64,000 nt of DNA, taken from contig CAWIBU010000003.1 in assembly GCA_963834445.1 (NCBI GenBank), forward strand, positions 1,054,001 through 1,118,000, written 5' to 3'. This document shows positions 19,262-27,751 of the stretch, one piece after another; the first letter of the stretch is position 1, and each line of letters starts with the position of its first letter. The stretch comes from PALSA-350 sp963834445. GTDB lineage: Bacteria; Acidobacteriota; Terriglobia; Terriglobales; Acidobacteriaceae. Below the pieces are notes generated by a model. The model did not search any database. It worked only from the letters and a program-made list of their open reading frames with translations, and was not told where the DNA came from. A program made the position numbers and the translations under genes.

Positions 19262-19338
19262 CGCCCCCGATTGGCAGGAAGAAGCGCAGGTTGTCCCCTA
19301 ACGGAACACATGCCTCTGTCGCTTTGATTGGGGATCTG

Positions 19339-19428
19339 TGGCGGAGGGAGAGGGATTCGAACCCCCGTTACCTGTTAAGGTAAAGCGGTTTTCAAGACCG
19401 CCTGTTTCAACCGCTCACACATCCCTCC
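19339..19428 (-). tRNA. tRNA-Ser (anticodon UGA)
   Basis: The minus strand folds as a class II tRNA with acceptor GGAGGGA/TCCCTCC, anticodon stem GCGGT/ACCGC, loop CTTGAAA (anticodon TGA, 19392-19394 on the plus strand), a long variable arm, T-arm GGGGGTTCGAATCCC and an encoded CCA end. Confidence 0.97.
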
Positions 19429-19577
19429 GCGCGAGCAACCATTTACATCATACGACGGTGGCCGTAACTCCTCGTTCGGAAAAAATACCCCTTAAGGCAA
19501 ATGAAGAAAGAGCGGTTTCCCTGCTGTGAACGGGTAAACTGCGATGTCGCGTGGGGAGCCAACCGCCAGGCGGGATG

Positions 19578-22232
19578 CTATTCGCAGCGGAGCGACTCGA
19601 CGGGTTCGACGCGCATCGCGGAATATGCGGGGATCAAGGTCGCGATCAACGCGACCAGGGCCAGCAACAGGATGACCGCCGTATAGATCGCAGGATCATG
19701 CGGGCCCACGTTATACAGCAGCCGCTTGATGAGTTGGGCGGTGGCCAGCGAAGCTGCCAGGCCAAGGCCCGCACCGATCAGGATCAGGCGTGCCCCTTGC
19801 CAGGCGATGAGGCGCAGAATGTCTAGCCGCGTGGCGCCGACGGCCATGCGGATACCAATCTCCTGGGTGCTCTGCGAGGCTATGTACGCGATGACTCCGT
19901 AGAGGCCGATCACTGCCATCAGCAGACCGCAAAGGGCGAAGAAGCCGACGAGTGCGGTTTCAAAGCGGGGGCGGTCGGCGAGTTTGCTGACGCTGTCTTT
20001 GAGGGTTTCGATCTCAACCGGAGCGGTGGGGTCGAGCTGCGCGATTTGTGCGCGCACCAGGGGAGCGACGACCGAAGGTGGAAGGGCGGTCTCGATGAGG
20101 AGTACGGCGTGCCGGTTCCATAACTCGGGATGGTTGGCTCGCAGGGTGTAGTACTCGGGATCGTCCTGGCCGGTGAGACCGGTGTTCTTTACGTTTGCGG
20201 CGACGCCAACGATGGTCATGGTTGGACCCATGACCTCGTAGGGAAGATAGGATGTGATCTGCAGATGCTGTCCCACCGGGTCTGCCTGAGGGAAGAGGCG
20301 ACCGGCCAACGTCTTGCTGAGCACAATGCGTTCGCCGGTTTCGGTTCGATCTTCCTCAGTAAAGGTGCGGCCTTGCAGAATGGGGATCTTCAGGATACGA
20401 AAGTATCCCGGGGTAACGGAACGGACAACCACAGTTCCGCCCACGCCCGGTGGAGTGCGGGGCTTACCGGGAATTGCGATGTCGGCGTAACGTATGCCGC
20501 CAGAGCCGTTGTCCCCGGGGGGAAGCGAATTACTGGTTGCCACGGATGCGATGCCAGGCAAATGGCGCAACGATTCCTCCGCTCGTAGATAGAAATCCAT
20601 AAAGGCCTGGCCAGTTGGGTATCGATCCTCAGCTAACGAAACCTGCGTGGTCAGGACGTCGCCCGTCTGCATGCCGAGGCTTTGCCGCTGCAGATGCCAG
20701 AAGCTTTTGAGCAGCAGGCTTGCGCCACACAGGAGCACGATGCTGATGCCGATCTGTGTTGCTACGAGTGCTCTCCGCAATCGCACACGTGCGCCGCGGC
20801 TCGTTTGCCGCGCAACGAGAGCAATCGGCCGCGGCATTTCGAGCGCTGGTATGGTTCCAAAGAGCGCAGAACATAGCAGCAAAACAAGAACTGTAAAAAC
20901 GATGATTCTCAGGTCGAGGCGTGCCTGAGCAAGGAATGGAATGCCGGTTGGTGCGATGGCCACAAACGTTCTCAGTAACACCTCCGCCAACACGCACCCG
21001 GCGATTGCCCCTGCCACAGAAAGCAGGAACGCCTCGGTGAGCGTCTGGCGAATGAGTCGCCCACGGCTGGCACCCAGCGCGGACCGCACGGCCAACTCTC
21101 GCTCGCGTGCTGCGCCGCGTGCGGAAAATAAACTGCCCACGTTGGCACAGGCAATCAGCAGTACGGCGAACGCTGCCCCCAGCAACACCCATGCGACTCC
21201 ATACGCCTCGTGCATCTGACGATCACGGATCGATCGCACCTGTAGGTGGAACTCGTGGCGAAACTCTGCCGGAATCCATTGCTGCGTATGCTCGAAGAGT
21301 GGTTCCATGGCGGCCTTTGCTTGCTGCACCGTGACGCCGGGCTTCAAGCGGGCAAAGGCAAACATGGGATAGCCAATGCCGTCATTCACGGTGTGCTGTG
21401 CCTTCACGTCGACGGCCGCGGGGAACACGATATCAGCTGCCTGCAGCCGGGGCATCTCAAAGTATCGAGGTAGCACGCCGATGATGCGGACAGGGCGCCC
21501 GTCGATCGCGATTATCTTATTCAATACGCCACGATCACGGTTGTAGCGGCGCACAAACAGGCCGTAGGAGATGAGCACTACTTTGGGAACGTTCGGCTGA
21601 TCTTCCTCCGGGAGGAAGTTGCGCCCCAGCACGGGAGCAATGCCGAGCGTGGGCAGAAAATTTTCGGCGACGAATGCCCGATGCAAATGCATCGGAGTTG
21701 CCTCGGTTAAATTGCAGTCGTCCACGCCCATTTCGAAGGTGAGGGACGCAAAAGGGAGCTGGTTCCGCTGCCACTCGTAGAAGAAGCCGCCGAGTGTGAA
21801 TTCCTGTTGTTGCAGGGGTTGCACAAGGCCGACCGAGACCAGCCGATCGTCGTGCGCATACGGCAGGGCGCGGAACAGAATGCGGTCGACTACGCTGAAG
21901 ACCGCGGTGATGGCGCCAATGCCCAGCGCCAGGGTGGCGATTACGGTGAGCGTAAACGCGAGGTTGCGGCGAAAGCCGCGCAGCGCATAGCGTGCATCTT
22001 GCGTGACCGTGCCTATCCACCAACCGGGCTGCTCTTCATGGCATTGCTCCCGGGTAGCCTCAACGCCGCCGAACTGGACGAGTGCTTCCCGATGGGCTTC
22101 TTCTGGGGCCATGCCTGCAGCGATGTTGGCGGCGGTCGCGTGCTCGAGATGAAACTGGAGTTCTTCGTTCAGCTCGGCCGGCTTGCGGCGGAAGAAGAGA
22201 AAACGCGCCCGGGTGATGAATTCTTTGATCAT
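19578..22232 (-). CDS. ADOP-type ABC transporter permease (MacB/FtsX-like, duplicated)
   Basis: This 884-residue protein has the normal length of acidobacterial duplicated orphan permeases. An N-terminal cytosolic prefix (FLFFRRKPAELNEELQFHLEHATAANIAAGM) precedes the first membrane helix (NLAFTLTVIATLALGIGAITAVF). Then come a MacB-like periplasmic domain, an FtsX domain with three helices (about 365-500, LAVRSALGASRGRLIRQ), and a second periplasmic plus FtsX half ending in IRMAVGATRLDILRLIAW and YSAMRVEPVESLR. No ATPase gene is nearby. It overlaps the upstream PadR gene by four bases, so the regulator likely controls it. The physiological role of such orphan permeases is not established. Confidence 0.93.
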   Translation of the reverse strand: MIKEFITRARFLFFRRKPAELNEELQFHLEHATAANIAAGMAPEEAHREALVQFGGVEATREQCHEEQPGWWIGTVTQDARYALRGFRRNLAFTLTVIATLALGIGAITAVFSVVDRILFRALPYAHDDRLVSVGLVQPLQQQEFTLGGFFYEWQRNQLPFASLTFEMGVDDCNLTEATPMHLHRAFVAENFLPTLGIAPVLGRNFLPEEDQPNVPKVVLISYGLFVRRYNRDRGVLNKIIAIDGRPVRIIGVLPRYFEMPRLQAADIVFPAAVDVKAQHTVNDGIGYPMFAFARLKPGVTVQQAKAAMEPLFEHTQQWIPAEFRHEFHLQVRSIRDRQMHEAYGVAWVLLGAAFAVLLIACANVGSLFSARGAARERELAVRSALGASRGRLIRQTLTEAFLLSVAGAIAGCVLAEVLLRTFVAIAPTGIPFLAQARLDLRIIVFTVLVLLLCSALFGTIPALEMPRPIALVARQTSRGARVRLRRALVATQIGISIVLLCGASLLLKSFWHLQRQSLGMQTGDVLTTQVSLAEDRYPTGQAFMDFYLRAEESLRHLPGIASVATSNSLPPGDNGSGGIRYADIAIPGKPRTPPGVGGTVVVRSVTPGYFRILKIPILQGRTFTEEDRTETGERIVLSKTLAGRLFPQADPVGQHLQITSYLPYEVMGPTMTIVGVAANVKNTGLTGQDDPEYYTLRANHPELWNRHAVLLIETALPPSVVAPLVRAQIAQLDPTAPVEIETLKDSVSKLADRPRFETALVGFFALCGLLMAVIGLYGVIAYIASQSTQEIGIRMAVGATRLDILRLIAWQGARLILIGAGLGLAASLATAQLIKRLLYNVGPHDPAIYTAVILLLALVALIATLIPAYSAMRVEPVESLRCE

Positions 22233-22561
22233 GAGGATTGCCTCAACACCAGGCCTATGGCCGTGGAGAGCCTATCCCACGTTGCCAGCTCCGCCTTTAA
22301 TTGCTTTCTCCCGGTGGCGGTGAGCGAGTAGTACTTGGCGCGTCGATTATTGTCGGACGTGCCCCAATCGGACTGAATCCAGCCCTTGTATTCAAGGCGA
22401 TGGAGCGCGGGGTAGAGCGACCCCTGGCCAATCTGCAACACTTCCTGCGAGACCTGCTGGATGCGTTGCACCACTCCCCAACCGTGCATGGGCTCGAGCG
22501 CGAGTGTCTTCAGGATCAGTAGATCGAGCGTTCCCTGCAGGAGGTCAGTCGATGGCGGCAT
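22229..22561 (-). CDS. PadR family transcriptional regulator
   Basis: I choose ATG 22561 (110 residues) because AAGGGA lies just upstream. A TTG at 22582 would add seven residues. The protein has the PadR winged helix: LLQGTLDLLILKTLALEPMHGWGVVQRI, then IGQGSLYPALHRLEYKGWI and a wing NNRRAKYYSLTATGRKQL. It precedes and overlaps the ADOP permease gene (ATGA), a very common pairing in Acidobacteria. A nested inverted repeat just upstream is a candidate autoregulatory site. Confidence 0.94.
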   Translation of the reverse strand: MPPSTDLLQGTLDLLILKTLALEPMHGWGVVQRIQQVSQEVLQIGQGSLYPALHRLEYKGWIQSDWGTSDNNRRAKYYSLTATGRKQLKAELATWDRLSTAIGLVLRQSS

Positions 22562-22575
22562 GCTTCCCTTGACGT

Positions 22576-22606
22576 TCGACAACAGGATGAATCCTGCTCT
22601 TGTCGA
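22576..22606. promoter_or_regulatory. Nested inverted repeat upstream of PadR, candidate operator
   Basis: TCGACAA (22576-22582) pairs with TTGTCGA (22600-22606). Inside them CAGGAT (22583-22588) pairs with ATCCTG (22591-22596), leaving a three-base bulge. A TTGACA sequence just above (minus strand, near 22608-22613) could be the -35 box, so a bound repressor would cover the promoter. Confidence 0.5.
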
Positions 22607-22624
22607 TTGTCAAGGGGGCAAACA

Positions 22625-24964
22625 CTAATTTCCGATTTGGACCGGACCGAGCGTCTTTAGCTGCTGCGCGGGTACACCGGTGACGGGGTCAAAGGGCGCC
22701 TTTTCTGTTTTCGACGGCAGCAGCAAATAGGCTTGGCCGCTGTGTACAGGCAGGTTCAGGAGAGAGGCGGCAGACTGCATCAGGATCTTTCCGCGGGCAT
22801 CTTTCACCTCGACCGGCTGCCCTGGCCATGGATTGCGGATGTGCAAGGTCGAGTTTGATCCGGCTTCAAAGACAACCGTGGTGGGCACGCCCGCCTTTAC
22901 CTGGACATCGACCCGGGTGCGATCACGCACCCAGACGCTGCCTGCGCCATCCCACTCCGCCGGTATGGCAGGCGCGATGCGGATGAGGCCGTCGTAGTCT
23001 TGCACGAGAGCTTCTGCGAGCGCCAGGGCGACGATGCCTTGCTGCTCAACGTAAAACTCTCCTGCGGGACCGCCCCAGTTGGCGAAGCCGTTGAGGTAGG
23101 TTTGGTACCGCCTGGTCAGCGCGATCAACGTGGATCTCACTTCTTCACCGAGGCCCAGTCGCGCGGCCTGCACCGGATCAAAGCTCCAGTCCTGATGGAC
23201 CGGATAAGGGCGATGGGTGTAGGTTTGCCGGGCCAGAGTCAGCATGGGTGAATTGTCGCCGATCAGGTTGTAGGGCCACACCGGCTCGAGGCCGACGTTC
23301 TCTTCATTGTGTTCCACGGCAGCGAAATCATAGGACGCTGCAATCACGGGCGGCGTGGTTTGGGATTGAGGCAGCGCTGGGATGCGGGTTGCTTCTGCTG
23401 TGAGCTGCTGCACCAGCTGGCTGTCAGTGTGCAGCAAATTCGTCGCCTGGATCACGGCGGGGAAGAAAGCCATGCGCGCGGAAAGATCGGTTGTCGGGTC
23501 GGTGGTGTCCCACTGTTGTTCATGCGCGTTCGAGGGGTGTGTATGCAGTTTTCCATCGGCGCCGGGTGTTTCGTACGCCAACAAAAATCGTGCGCTGGCG
23601 GCCATGACCGGGTAGTTGGCTGCGAGAAATGCGCGGTCGCCGGTGGCGAGATATTGCCGCCAGATCCAAAGCGATACTTCTGCTCCGGTGGAGAGCGTGC
23701 GGGCGTTGTAATACGGGGGTGAGCCAGCATCGCAATTGAGGCCGATGGTGGCTGGTTTCGATGCGTTCCAATCGGGCTCGTACTCGACGCCGGCTCCATT
23801 GAAGCGCATGGTCTCTGGTATACAGATGCCGGGGCGGCCTGCCATGTGCTTCGTTGTCCAGACCTGAATGTTGGCAAGGTTGTCGCGGTAGAGACGGAAG
23901 TAGGGCGCGTTGAGTTCGGGCAAGCCGGCAGCGATATTGGCGGCGACCTGCATGCGCAGGTTCCAGTGCCAGAAGGCGGCTGGGTCCCAGCGATGCAGAT
24001 CCTGCACGGCGGAGAAGAGATCGGCGATGCCAGCCTGCGACCCTGGTAAGCGGCCGCCGCTTTCGGCTGCCGCGGTGTAGAGATAGAGGTTGCGCAGGTT
24101 TTCAAGGTACTCACCGGCACCATCGGCGGAGATTAGCTTGATGAGGCCTGCACGCTGCCAGAAGGAATGCCACCAAGCGGCGTGTTGGTTAGGTTCTGTG
24201 TTATTCAATGCGGATTTGGCGGCCGCCAGCTGGGTTGCTTCGCCATTGTAGTGAGGGCAGGCGACCACGACCTGAAAATGGCCATCGGCAGCGGGCATGA
24301 AGTGTATGGAGACGGCGCGGACACCGGTTACGGTGGCGGATACATTGCGACCGGTCGCGGTGACGGCGGCGAGCGCTCCGAATTTTTCGCCCGAGGCTCC
24401 CGGGCCATAGGTGTCGACCCAGGATTGTGCGAGTGTGCCAACATTCCCGGCAGCGGTGGCGTCGGGTTGACGCGGCTCCCAAAGGTGCAGTGCGGCGGTC
24501 TGCTGCACGTTCGGATCGGCGCCAGTCACGTCGACCACAAGGGTATCGGTGGATGCCTGCACATACGCGGTAAGGATCATTCCGCCACCGTGCTCGACGA
24601 GTGATCCGTTATAGAGATCGAGACGAGCGCTGAAATCCTTCGCGGACGTGAGCGCGGCGAGGCCGGGGATGACCAGTTGACCGGGCGAGTCGCGATGGGG
24701 CAGGGTATCTACGCGATTGAGTTGCGCGGTGAAGCCTTCGGCGGCCCAGACGGCGACGCCCAGGCGGCCGTTGCCCATCGGCATGGCTTCAGCCGGCAAT
24801 GGATTTGGCCTGGCCAGGACGATGTCAGAGCGGCTTACCAGGCCTGCGGCGTCGACTACGAAGTGCCCGGCCTGCCATGCCGTCGTGGGAGCGAGCTGCG
24901 CGGCGGCACGGTGCGGTGGTGGGCACACTAGAGCGAGAAGGACGAGGGGGTAGGGGAAACGCAT
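22625..24964 (-). CDS. Secreted GH95-like glycoside hydrolase (alpha-L-fucosidase-like)
   Basis: This 779-residue protein has a signal peptide (MRFPYPLVLLALVCPPPHRAAA). It has the GH95 layout: an N-terminal beta-sandwich with the motif EAMPMGNGRLGVAVWAAEG, then an (alpha/alpha)6 barrel. AAFWHWNLRMQVAANIAAGLPEL corresponds to the region that holds the catalytic asparagine pair in fucosidases, and a C-terminal sandwich follows (LHIRNPWPGQPVEV). It aligns only loosely with true alpha-fucosidases, and the first catalytic asparagine appears to be histidine or tryptophan in the HWN stretch, so the substrate may be another alpha- or beta-linked glycan. It is a single gene between a PadR operon and a long hairpin. 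Confidence 0.8.
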   Translation of the reverse strand: MRFPYPLVLLALVCPPPHRAAAQLAPTTAWQAGHFVVDAAGLVSRSDIVLARPNPLPAEAMPMGNGRLGVAVWAAEGFTAQLNRVDTLPHRDSPGQLVIPGLAALTSAKDFSARLDLYNGSLVEHGGGMILTAYVQASTDTLVVDVTGADPNVQQTAALHLWEPRQPDATAAGNVGTLAQSWVDTYGPGASGEKFGALAAVTATGRNVSATVTGVRAVSIHFMPAADGHFQVVVACPHYNGEATQLAAAKSALNNTEPNQHAAWWHSFWQRAGLIKLISADGAGEYLENLRNLYLYTAAAESGGRLPGSQAGIADLFSAVQDLHRWDPAAFWHWNLRMQVAANIAAGLPELNAPYFRLYRDNLANIQVWTTKHMAGRPGICIPETMRFNGAGVEYEPDWNASKPATIGLNCDAGSPPYYNARTLSTGAEVSLWIWRQYLATGDRAFLAANYPVMAASARFLLAYETPGADGKLHTHPSNAHEQQWDTTDPTTDLSARMAFFPAVIQATNLLHTDSQLVQQLTAEATRIPALPQSQTTPPVIAASYDFAAVEHNEENVGLEPVWPYNLIGDNSPMLTLARQTYTHRPYPVHQDWSFDPVQAARLGLGEEVRSTLIALTRRYQTYLNGFANWGGPAGEFYVEQQGIVALALAEALVQDYDGLIRIAPAIPAEWDGAGSVWVRDRTRVDVQVKAGVPTTVVFEAGSNSTLHIRNPWPGQPVEVKDARGKILMQSAASLLNLPVHSGQAYLLLPSKTEKAPFDPVTGVPAQQLKTLGPVQIGN

Positions 24965-25094
24965 GCTCCCGGTTTACCACTTTTTGCGCTTGGCCCGCTC
25001 TTCAAAAGTCCCAGACGCCCAAGTAGAAGTTGAAACCAGGCCCATACTGTGAGTCTGAATCTCTCTGAAAAGTTTCCTTGGCTTTGGGATGGGC

Positions 25095-25303
25095 TAAAGA
25101 CTTGTGTGAGAACGGGAAGTGCAAACCGCAGATCTCTCCACTGCGCTGCGCTCCGGTCGAGATGACAAAGTCGTGGCAGTATTAGAGCTGATTTTCCATG
25201 GAAAAGGGGCCGATAGCTAGCCACGACTTTGTCATCTCGACCGGAGCGCAGCGCAGTGGAGAGATCTGCGTTTGCACTTCCCGTTCTCACACAAGCTCTT
25301 TAA
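25095..25303. repeat. Very long near-perfect inverted repeat (hairpin)
   Basis: The left arm, about 25095-25177, and the right arm, about 25220-25303, are reverse complements over about 83 bases with only one or two single-base indels. The loop is about 42 bases. Inside the arms is the dispersed-repeat motif CGCAGATCTCTCCACTGCGC and GAGATGACAAAGTCGTGGC. It fills most of the gene-free stretch 24965-25438, where I see no other gene. Confidence 0.9.
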
Positions 25304-25438
25304 CCCCTGGGGCCGATCTCCGATGCATCGACTTTTTTATCACTCAGCTTCCCAGGAAATCCGGGGGAAAGGGCAACCCGGCCGAGCGTGCTATGGATGT
25401 AGACATGCTACATCCCGTTGGTGTACCGTTTCCGCAAG

Positions 25439-26695
25439 ATGCGGTTTGCCCAACGAATTCGCGGACAGCTGCTCCTTAGCCTCTCGCTGGCACTGAGTGC
25501 CACCCCTTCCCTGGCTCAGGATGCTGCGCTTTCTCCTTCGGAAGCATACAAAGCTGCTCTTGCACCATTCAATGCGGCTAAGGCTCAGCCAGACGATCTG
25601 ACGGATGCTGACCGGTTTGCCCTGGAAGATGGTATGGCCCTGGCATCGCGCGACTGTCTGGCAATCTCAGCGAATCGATCCGGGTTCGCCAGCAACGGCA
25701 AGGAATTGATTGCGCTCGGCGAACTCTGCATATTCGGGCAGCAGTATGAGGCAGCTCGCACGACCCTGGTTACCTATCTCGGCCTTCCGCAACCAGCTGA
25801 AAGAAAATTGGCTCTGGTGTTGCTGGTTCGCGCGTTCCTCGGGTTGAATCAGCCTCGCTCGGCGGAGCCGCAAGTGCGTTCGCTGCTGCAGGACTATACC
25901 TACGATGCCCAGACCCACTTCGCCATCGATCAGGTGATCGATGCTCTCGAAGGGGGCAACCGGTTCGATAACGATCTGGCGCTGGGGCTCTGCGCCACGC
26001 AGAACGCGGCTACGCTGCCTCTGCTTGAAAGCGGAAAGCCCCTGACAGGGAAGGAGTTCAGTGCCTCCGCCAGCGTGCTCTTCACGGACGCGGTACGCTG
26101 CGCAGCCGTGGATGCGCAGTTGGGTACTGCTCCCGCACACGACAACATGCATCGTCTGGCATTGATAGCGGCGCAGACAGATTGGGTAGGCACAGCAGAC
26201 CTGGCGCCGATGCAAGCGACCCTGGCACGGCAACAAATGATCGGAACACGCGTTCCCATGACGTTGCTGCGCGGAAGCGCATTGAGCAGCCACACACTCG
26301 TTCCCCATGCGATTCCGTTGAGGCGCGGTACTGTCGTGATGATGCCCTTCACGCTCTGGTCTCCCAGCGCACTCAACACGGCACTGTCTTTGGCCAAGTC
26401 CAAACCGGGCCAGCACATCTATGCAATCACCAGCTGGAGCGCGAATACCGGGCAGGGCGACGCGCCGTCGAACGAGATACTTGCGGCCTTGCGTGTTTGG
26501 CAGCAGGGTCTGCCGCCGCAAATCTCAATGATCCTTGTGCCCGACTCTGCGCTGCGCGCGTTTCACGCCGATACATATCCGGCGGGCATCGGGATCCGCG
26601 ATGGCATCGTGCGGTTTAATAGTGCGCTTTCCAGCCGGGGCGCGGCGCGGCTGCTTGTTCAATCATTGACGGATGCTGCAGGAGGTTCCCGTTGA
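25439..26695 (+). CDS. Secreted protein with helical-repeat middle and degenerate thioredoxin-like C-terminus
   Basis: ATG 25439 gives 418 residues; upstream in-frame TTG and GTG codons (25418, 25421) are alternatives. A signal peptide follows (RIRGQLLLSLSLALSATPSLAQ). Residues 25-230 look alpha-helical, like TPR-type repeats. Residues about 290-415 resemble a TlpA/thioredoxin fold (GTVVMMPFTLWSPSALNTALSLAK, then YPAGIGIRDGIVRFN), but the CxxC of the active site is replaced by WSPS, so no disulfide chemistry is expected. The next gene starts inside its stop codon. I do not know the family. Confidence 0.7.
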   Translation: MRFAQRIRGQLLLSLSLALSATPSLAQDAALSPSEAYKAALAPFNAAKAQPDDLTDADRFALEDGMALASRDCLAISANRSGFASNGKELIALGELCIFGQQYEAARTTLVTYLGLPQPAERKLALVLLVRAFLGLNQPRSAEPQVRSLLQDYTYDAQTHFAIDQVIDALEGGNRFDNDLALGLCATQNAATLPLLESGKPLTGKEFSASASVLFTDAVRCAAVDAQLGTAPAHDNMHRLALIAAQTDWVGTADLAPMQATLARQQMIGTRVPMTLLRGSALSSHTLVPHAIPLRRGTVVMMPFTLWSPSALNTALSLAKSKPGQHIYAITSWSANTGQGDAPSNEILAALRVWQQGLPPQISMILVPDSALRAFHADTYPAGIGIRDGIVRFNSALSSRGAARLLVQSLTDAAGGSR

Positions 26696-27480
26696 ATCTG
26701 CGATGGCTGCGCTTGGGTGCGAAGCGGTCTGAGTTGGCGGATGAAATCGAGGCTCATCTAAGGATGGCCGCTGCAGATAAAGAAGCGGACGGCATGCATA
26801 CAGAAGAAGCGCAACGACAGGCGCAACGAGAGTTTGGAAACCTGGCATTGACGAGAACGGTGCAACCGGAAATCGTGGCGTGCATTCCCCAACTGCCGAT
26901 GATCGGTAGCGATGACGGCACGGCGGCGGTCATGGAGGGAATCTCGATGGACCTCGCGCTGCGGACTTCAAGCCCTCTCTCCTCGGTCATTGCTGAACTG
27001 CGAGCGGCGATGGCGCAGGCAGACTTGGAATTGACGAATGCCGATGTGACGACCATGGATCAGATCGTAGAAGACTCTTACGGCGACCAGCGGGTCACAG
27101 CGCACCTGCTGGAGGTATTTGGCGGTGTCGCTCTGCTGCTGTCGATCGCAGGCATTTACGGATTGCTTTCTTACAACGTGTCGCAGCGGACGCGCGAATT
27201 AGGAGTGCGGCTGGCGCTGGGCGCTCCGCGTTCGGGCGTGCTGTGGTTGGTGCTGCGGCAGACGATCGCGCTGGTGGTGGCGGGGGTCGCCCTTGGGGTC
27301 GGGCTCGCGCTCGCTTCCGGTCGGCTGGTGCAAAGCCTGCTGTTCGGCGTCCGCACGACCGACGCATGGACGCTGGCGATCGTGGCTGGAATGCTGCTGG
27401 TGAGTGCCCTGGCGGCGGCATGGTCGCCGGCGCGGCGGGCGGCCACTGTCAATCCGGTCGAAGCTTTGCGCGCCGAATAA
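26692..27480 (+). CDS. Internally deleted ADOP permease (prefix fused to last FtsX domain)
   Basis: The TTG at 26692 is a well-supported start: GGAGG lies 7 bases upstream, and TTGA overlaps the previous stop. The 262 residues join the N-terminal cytosolic prefix of an ADOP permease (RSELADEIEAHLRMAAADKEADGM, 1-65) directly to the C-terminal half-domain (about 85-262: TTMDQIVEDSYGDQRVTAHLLEVFGGVALLLSIAGIYGLL, LGVRLALGAPRSGVLW, AWSPARRAATVNPVEALRAE). About 550 residues of the usual 800 are missing and the frame is kept. Three to four membrane helices remain. Either it is a decayed gene or a shortened functional variant. Confidence 0.85.
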   Translation: MNLRWLRLGAKRSELADEIEAHLRMAAADKEADGMHTEEAQRQAQREFGNLALTRTVQPEIVACIPQLPMIGSDDGTAAVMEGISMDLALRTSSPLSSVIAELRAAMAQADLELTNADVTTMDQIVEDSYGDQRVTAHLLEVFGGVALLLSIAGIYGLLSYNVSQRTRELGVRLALGAPRSGVLWLVLRQTIALVVAGVALGVGLALASGRLVQSLLFGVRTTDAWTLAIVAGMLLVSALAAAWSPARRAATVNPVEALRAE

Positions 27481-27751
27481 GTGTGCCGCGGCCACCATTC
27501 CTAGTGTAGTCCGTCGCTCCACACTAGCTCTTTTATGGCACGGTATGCCAGAGGAGAAAACGTCGTGGTATGCCACATCTCGCGGAGAACGAGCGAGATT
27601 GCCGGAGCATGGTGGTCGTGGCAGGTCGCGAGGCAGGATCACCAATTGGCGTTTAACATGGGAGTAGGCAGGTTGTTCTATTCCGATGACAGCAGCTCGC
27701 ACCTTCCAGCGCAGATCATTCGAACGCACGCTTGCAAGCGCCAAGCAAACG
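27481..27751. other. Intergenic stretch, no gene seen
   Basis: Between the shortened permease and the MacB-type permease there are 271 bases without a convincing reading frame. An alternative ATG for the downstream gene lies at 27686. Confidence 0.4.

Noticed and set aside
19338..19529. Frame starting with MAEGEGFEPP
   Set aside because: It is a translation of the tRNA-Ser gene's complement, a known annotation artefact.
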